In this document: positions 60,450 through 64,000 of the stretch, piece by piece
Layout of the letters: each line of letters begins with the position of its first letter
How positions within the stretch are numbered: position 1 is the stretch's first letter
Assembly: GCA_009869945.1 (NCBI GenBank)
Contig: WIXG01000218.1
Span: 62,001 to 126,000, forward strand
Reading direction: 5' to 3'
DNA: 64,000 nucleotides
Origin: Mesaphorura yosii
Lineage: Eukaryota; Arthropoda; Collembola; Poduromorpha; Tullbergiidae
Program-made: the position numbers and the translations under genes
Notes under the pieces: generated by a model
The model's database searches: none
What the model saw: only the letters and a program-made list of their open reading frames with translations
What the model was told of the DNA's origin: nothing

Positions 60450-62386
60450 CTGTTGGAAGTCGACAACATTTTACTAAAGTTTAATGCCCAGCGGATCAGA
60501 ATCAGAATGAACAAATAATGCTATATTACCTTGATTCTCCTTATGGTAATTTCTTCTTGTATATTTTCGTTTTGGTTTTTGGTGCGAAGATTGATTGTCA
60601 GCAGTTTCTGGTAAATGAACTTCACCTTCATTTGGATATAATTCTGACAGACATCTGAGTCGCTTTGGCTGCACGAAGGAACCAAGAAAAGTTATTTTTC
60701 AGAAATCATTGAGTAACCAAAAGACAATGCTCATTCATCGAATGACTTACCTTGCACAATAGTACCATATCTCGGAATTCGTCGAATTTGATGAACTGAT
60801 TTTGGATCGCATCCTCTTTTGCAGGCGAAGTTACGGCAATCTGGAACTGTTTCAGCTCCTTATTCAGTACCACATCTGCGTAGCCTACTATGCTCAGCTT
60901 TGACAAGTCCGGTGCAAGGTCCGCTTCACTGTTAGTCACAGCCGCTCCAGTGGCTTCAGCTCCGTTCGCCTCAGATTGAATATTTGATTGCACTCCATTA
61001 TCCTCAGCTTGGAAATTTTCATTTTCCATCGCTGCTGCTTCCTGTTTCGCTTGCTGAGTAATACAAAGTGTGTTCTCAGAACGATTCACAACAGCCATGA
61101 TTCCTTTAGTGTTCTTAATATCTGCGGATGTTGCCGGAACCAAAATCTGGAGCAAGCAGAGTTGACATTGAGGCAATAGGCAATTAGGAGCTTGAGACCA
61201 TGGTCCAGTTTAAAAACAAAACAAACCTGTTTCTGTTCATTTAGTTGAATAATCCGAAGCAGGAAATGATGTTCTGTAAAGATTGATCCAAAACCCACAA
61301 ACGGAACTTCTCCCTTCTTGCACGCTTCAATATATGCTCCGGTATCCAAGTTGTCGACAAGGACTCCACAGTTTGCGTCCTCACCCAGCTGACAAAACGG
61401 AGCATGAAAACATACACTCAATTCAATCGGAAGACAAATAGAAGCTAGAAGCTAAACATGCAGAAACTTACAATATTCTTAAAAATGTCTTGAGGATCTA
61501 ACTCTTCAGCAACACCCGTAAATGTAGAGTTGGGATCAACAGGTTGCTAAACCAGAGAAAACACACACCAAATGTCTCAAAGTTGATTCATTTTCATTCT
61601 TCAATTGTGACGAGGCAAGCCTGCCACTGCCTGCTGTCTTACCACCAAGATTGCGTTGGAGTCTTTAGATTTTTGGTTCATTCCAGCATTTTTCTTCAAT
61701 AGAAGTTCAACGAATGGGTCGAGTTTGTCTCCTTTCTTCACAACTTCTGGCATCCTTACCAATTTAACCTTTTTCCTAAACAGGAGTGAGCAATTAAACC
61801 TCTATACATTACATTTGACTCATTTTTCGTTTTCATCCGACAATTGTTCTGAAATAGGAACATACCCTCTTTCTGTGAATACATATTTTACGCCATGTCG
61901 TTTTTCAACATGAGCACTCAGAAGAAGTTTTCTTGGAAATTTGGCAGAGCACAGGGAACAAGAAAATGGTCTGGGCTCCATAAATGTGTCACGATTTTCA
62001 TCATCGGCTGGTAATTGTGGTGATTCCTCTTGGTGATGATCTCTTCGATTTGTTCCGGGCTCAGGCCACTCAGGCTCTCGTTCTTCCTGCTGGGCAGAGG
62101 TTGATGGCTCGTTGTTCTCTTCATTCGATTTTCCTTCATCCACGTCCACATCAGGCTTGTTTTCGTTTTCGTCAGGTGGTGCCAAGAAAACTATAGAAGA
62201 CTTATCTTCTGCACAGGATACCACTTCCTCCATTTTGAAACAAGATGGCTCGCCCAGAGTGTCACCTGTCGCTGCATTGTTCCAGAATGGTTCTCCCTCA
62301 CCATCTTGACTTGGACTCCACGTCTCACACTTGATTTCTTGGGTTTCTTCTTCGCTGATAGGCGTCTTTGTTGGCCCACCACCCAT
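59947..62386 (-). CDS. Unrecognised C2H2-finger / AT-hook nuclear-type protein
   Basis: Seven coding exons read 62386-61866, 61775-61643, 61546-61472, 61388-61227, 61146-60751, 60668-60530 and 60449-59947. All introns are GT-AG, 80-96 bp, and every join keeps frame, giving 642 aa. Seen: acidic N-terminus; one C2H2 finger (C143, C146, H159, H164; FSCSLCSAKF then HVEKRH); a basic link after it; a conserved-looking globular stretch at about 219-330 (IFKNILGEDANCGVLVDN, VPFVGFGSIFTEHHFLLRIIQL); and basic patches KPKRKYTRR (460-468) and PKKRRMYVRR (539-548). The acidic tail ends in an RGRP AT-hook core (632-635), eight residues before the stop. Finger plus AT-hook suggests a chromatin-associated DNA-binding protein; I do not recognise the family. 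ATG 62386 has good context (GACATGG), but the frame stays open upstream, so an N-terminal extension is possible. It is convergent with zfh1. Confidence 0.85.
60530..60668 (-). CDS. Minus gene exon 6: basic patch
   Basis: Acceptor TTCGTGCAG, donor CAAG|GTAATA, 46 codons plus one base. It contains PKRLRCLSELYP and the KPKRKYTRR basic stretch, a likely nuclear localisation or DNA-contact patch. Confidence 0.85.
60751..61146 (-). CDS. Minus gene exon 5
   Basis: Acceptor TGCTCCAG, donor AAG|GTAAGT, 132 codons, phase 0. It begins ILVPATSADIKNTKGIMAVV, passes through an Ala/Glu/Asn-rich linker, and ends with a hydrophobic-patterned segment (LSKLSIVGYADVVLNKELKQ, FRDMVLLCK). Confidence 0.85.
61227..61388 (-). 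CDS. Minus gene exon 4
   Basis: Acceptor TTTTGTCAG, donor CAG|GTTTGT, 54 codons, phase 0. It has the most ordered-looking sequence of the protein (alternating hydrophobics, GAYIEACKKGEVPFVGFGS, FLLRIIQLNEQKQ), which suggests a folded domain shared with the start of exon 5. Confidence 0.85.
61472..61546 (-). CDS. Minus gene exon 3 (75 nt)
   Basis: Acceptor GGTTTAG, donor ATT|GTAAGT, exactly 25 codons, phase 0 on both sides. It encodes QPVDPNSTFTGVAEELDPQD then IFKNI, continuing as LGEDANCGV. Confidence 0.82.
61643..61775 (-). CDS. Minus gene exon 2
   Basis: Acceptor GTTTAG|G, donor GTG|GTAAGA, 44 codons after one completing base. Lys-rich (KKVKLVRMPEVVKKGDKLDPF), ending NAILV, which reads straight into QPVDPNSTF of the next exon. 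Confidence 0.8.
61866..62386 (-). CDS. Minus gene exon 1: acidic N-terminus and C2H2 finger
   Basis: 173 codons plus two bases, ending AGA GG|GTATGT. Glu/Asp/Asn-rich and Pro-rich up to residue 140, then the single C2H2 finger and VKYVFTERG. The donor lies inside an otherwise open frame that runs 14 codons further, so intron use rests on the good GTATGT site and the phase match to the next exon. Confidence 0.8.
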
Positions 62387-62850
62387 GTCGGCACAAAAGG
62401 GACTAATTGAGAGATAACTTGCAAAATGCTCAAGGCAAATGTCTTGAAGATCTAACAGTCAAATCACAAATCAGCTTGTTAAACCTTCTTACACAATTCA
62501 ACTGAAGCAAGACAGCAATAAGAAACTTTACAACTTATCAGAATGGTCAGAGTCTTACTGTCTCCAATCACTCGAGCTGACGATAAGGATAGCCAAGATA
62601 AAGGAAATACAATCGGCGATTGTCTGCTCAACTGCTTTCCCGTGTTGCAGCAGTTGTTTGCAATAATTGTTGCAACTGGCAGCATTGCAATTCGCCAGTG
62701 TACATTGCTGGGAAGAGAAGAGAGTGGAGGTGCGATGATGACGACCACCAACACAGCCAGCACTGATTGCAACAATGAATGCAGCAATTTCTTTTCTTCA
62801 TTGCTGGTAGATTGTCGTACGCAAAGTGAAAGCAGCAGTAGTATCACCTT
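62387..62850 (-). other. Candidate 5' exon and intron of the minus gene
   Basis: Upstream of ATG 62386 the coding frame stays open for 24 codons (CTG TTA GAT CTT, continuing DICLEHFASYLSISPFCAD) to a TGA. A TTAG acceptor ending at 62452 and an A|GTAAGA donor at 62558 would define a 107-bp intron, the size of this gene's other introns, and the phases match (A|AT). The upstream exon would lie in an open frame reaching 62847, but its translation is hydrophobic and unlike a nuclear protein. I therefore lean to a spliced 5' UTR, with translation from 62386. A possible initiator (TCAGTT, 62505-62500) lacks a clean DPE. Confidence 0.35.
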
Positions 62851-64000
62851 TCTTCACTGTTGAGTCAGTACTGCTAGCACTACATTTCTCGCCGTCGGCA
62901 ATTCATTTGAATTTTCTCATTATTGCACCTTTTCCAGTCATGCCGAATCTTTTTGAACCTGGAATAAGAACTAATAATCGGCACAGAACGATGGAAAACG
63001 AAACGAAGTCTGCAATTCGCGAATCTGTGGTTTGCGAAACACAAAACCGGATGATGGCCTGTTGCAGAGTTCATGTGGTTCAACTACGACATTAAAACAT
63101 CTTTGGCCTGTTACGCTGAGTGAGGTGAATTTTTACAAAATGAGATGTGCTGCAGTTAAAAAGCTTATTATGACAGCATGAACGACAGTTGTTATGAACG
63201 GATGATGTATTCCGCTTGCATCATATTGTCATGATTTGATAGAAGGTTTAATGTCTTAGTTATGTCTGTATTTTTCCAGGCTGCAGTTCTCGTTCTTACA
63301 AAGTTCAATTTACAGCTTTGACTCTGCGTTCATCGTTCTAATTGTAAAGATTAAACTCTCATTCGCTCTATTGCTTTGTAAATAAAGTACGAACAAAATT
63401 TCTTGATCTGAAATCTCCGTAGTCGTTGTGTTTGAGTTTTTATTTATTTTCGGAGTGTGTGCTGCCGCTTCGCCGATTGGCTCATCATTTCTTGTCGTTC
63501 GCTGCCCCGCCATCCTGGAGAAAGCCCTATTGCCTTGCCCGGATTGGTAATGTCGTTTATATTCTGATTTCGGCTAAGCATTAATTAATCGAGAAAGGAA
63601 TCGGATTTTCAAAGTCGGAGACGGGAATTCGCCGTTAGGTTGCCTTCAGTATTTCATTCCGTTGCGCAATTCCTCAGGTAAACTCTGCATCACCTCGCTC
63701 TGCCCTAGAAAACCCTTCGGGAACATCGTTTTCGACACCGCTAATTATTGAGATTTGCTCGTTTGGTTACGCATTGCGAATTGCGAAACGACTTGCTGAT
63801 TGCATTCCACGACGAACTGCACCTTTTAGATAGCGAAGAATTCGGTTTCAGGTTGCACTATTCGGGCTAGACGCACATTCAATTGCAGTAACCGCACTTC
63901 TGGTTACAATGGTTTGCAGCAAGGACGTGAAATGTAAACCTTCCTTCCGCGACCAATTAATTTTCAGCTTCACGAACTTGTAATTTATTTCACAGTAGGT
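62851..64000. other. Right-end stretch, no firm gene
   Basis: I see no supported gene. The only point of note is on the minus strand: a TATAAA (63561-63556) followed about 45 bp downstream by an ATG in good context (63513, AGGATGG). It opens a 67-codon frame (MAGQRTTRNDEPIGEAAAHT, then Asn/Thr-rich). This could be a first exon of the minus gene or of another gene, or chance. Confidence 0.4.

Noticed and set aside
62543-62863. 106-codon plus-strand frame that could be a divergent gene
   Set aside because: It lies across the likely 5' exon of the minus gene, and its translation has no recognisable domain. The poly-Thr/Ser and Cys content looks accidental.

Overview
The window is eukaryotic nuclear DNA. 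Genes are split by GT-AG introns, most of them 60-100 bp in the compact part, and they sit in long, AT-leaning non-coding DNA. I read it as an arthropod. The main gene is a clear ZEB/zfh1-family zinc-finger homeodomain gene, and an internal promoter fits the arthropod Inr plus DPE pattern (TCAGTC, then AGTTC exactly at +28). The sequence alone does not fix the order; compact introns in a non-insect arthropod such as a springtail or crustacean are a guess.

Layout: 1-23041 holds no gene I can support. It contains a 596-bp foldback element (2769-3364) with a 14-bp tandem repeat in one arm and a perfect 22-bp palindrome inside. An upstream coding exon of the long zfh1 form opens at 23042-23320. 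A 28.3-kb intron follows (23321-51622). It contains a tight cluster of five ZEB-type E2 boxes (39607-39702), a short perfect hairpin (46871-46893) and, near its 3' end, a predicted internal promoter (start about 50746) with an alternative first exon that splices in phase to the shared exons. The shared exons run from 51623 to 57721. They encode four N-terminal fingers, a homeodomain, a SUMO-type VKQE site, a CtBP-binding PLDLS motif and three C-terminal fingers. A 27-nt microexon (53518-53544) carries the middle of finger 3. In the intron before the microexon, on the minus strand, lies an apparently broken gene copy (about 53209 to 52644) whose reading frame changes twice.

The zfh1 3' UTR runs to about 59.6-59.8 kb. 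A convergent minus-strand gene (62386 to 59947, seven coding exons, 642 aa) encodes an unrecognised acidic/basic nuclear-type protein with one C2H2 finger and a C-terminal AT-hook. Its start and 5' exon are less certain. From about 62.9 kb to the right end I see no firm gene.

The most notable points are the two-promoter structure of the ZEB gene with a uORF-rich leader, the finger-splitting in-frame microexon with a weak donor, the intronic E2-box cluster that could be an autoregulatory element, and a possible 33-nt terminal intron that would change the protein's C-terminus. All exon joins were worked out by hand from splice sites and reading phase.
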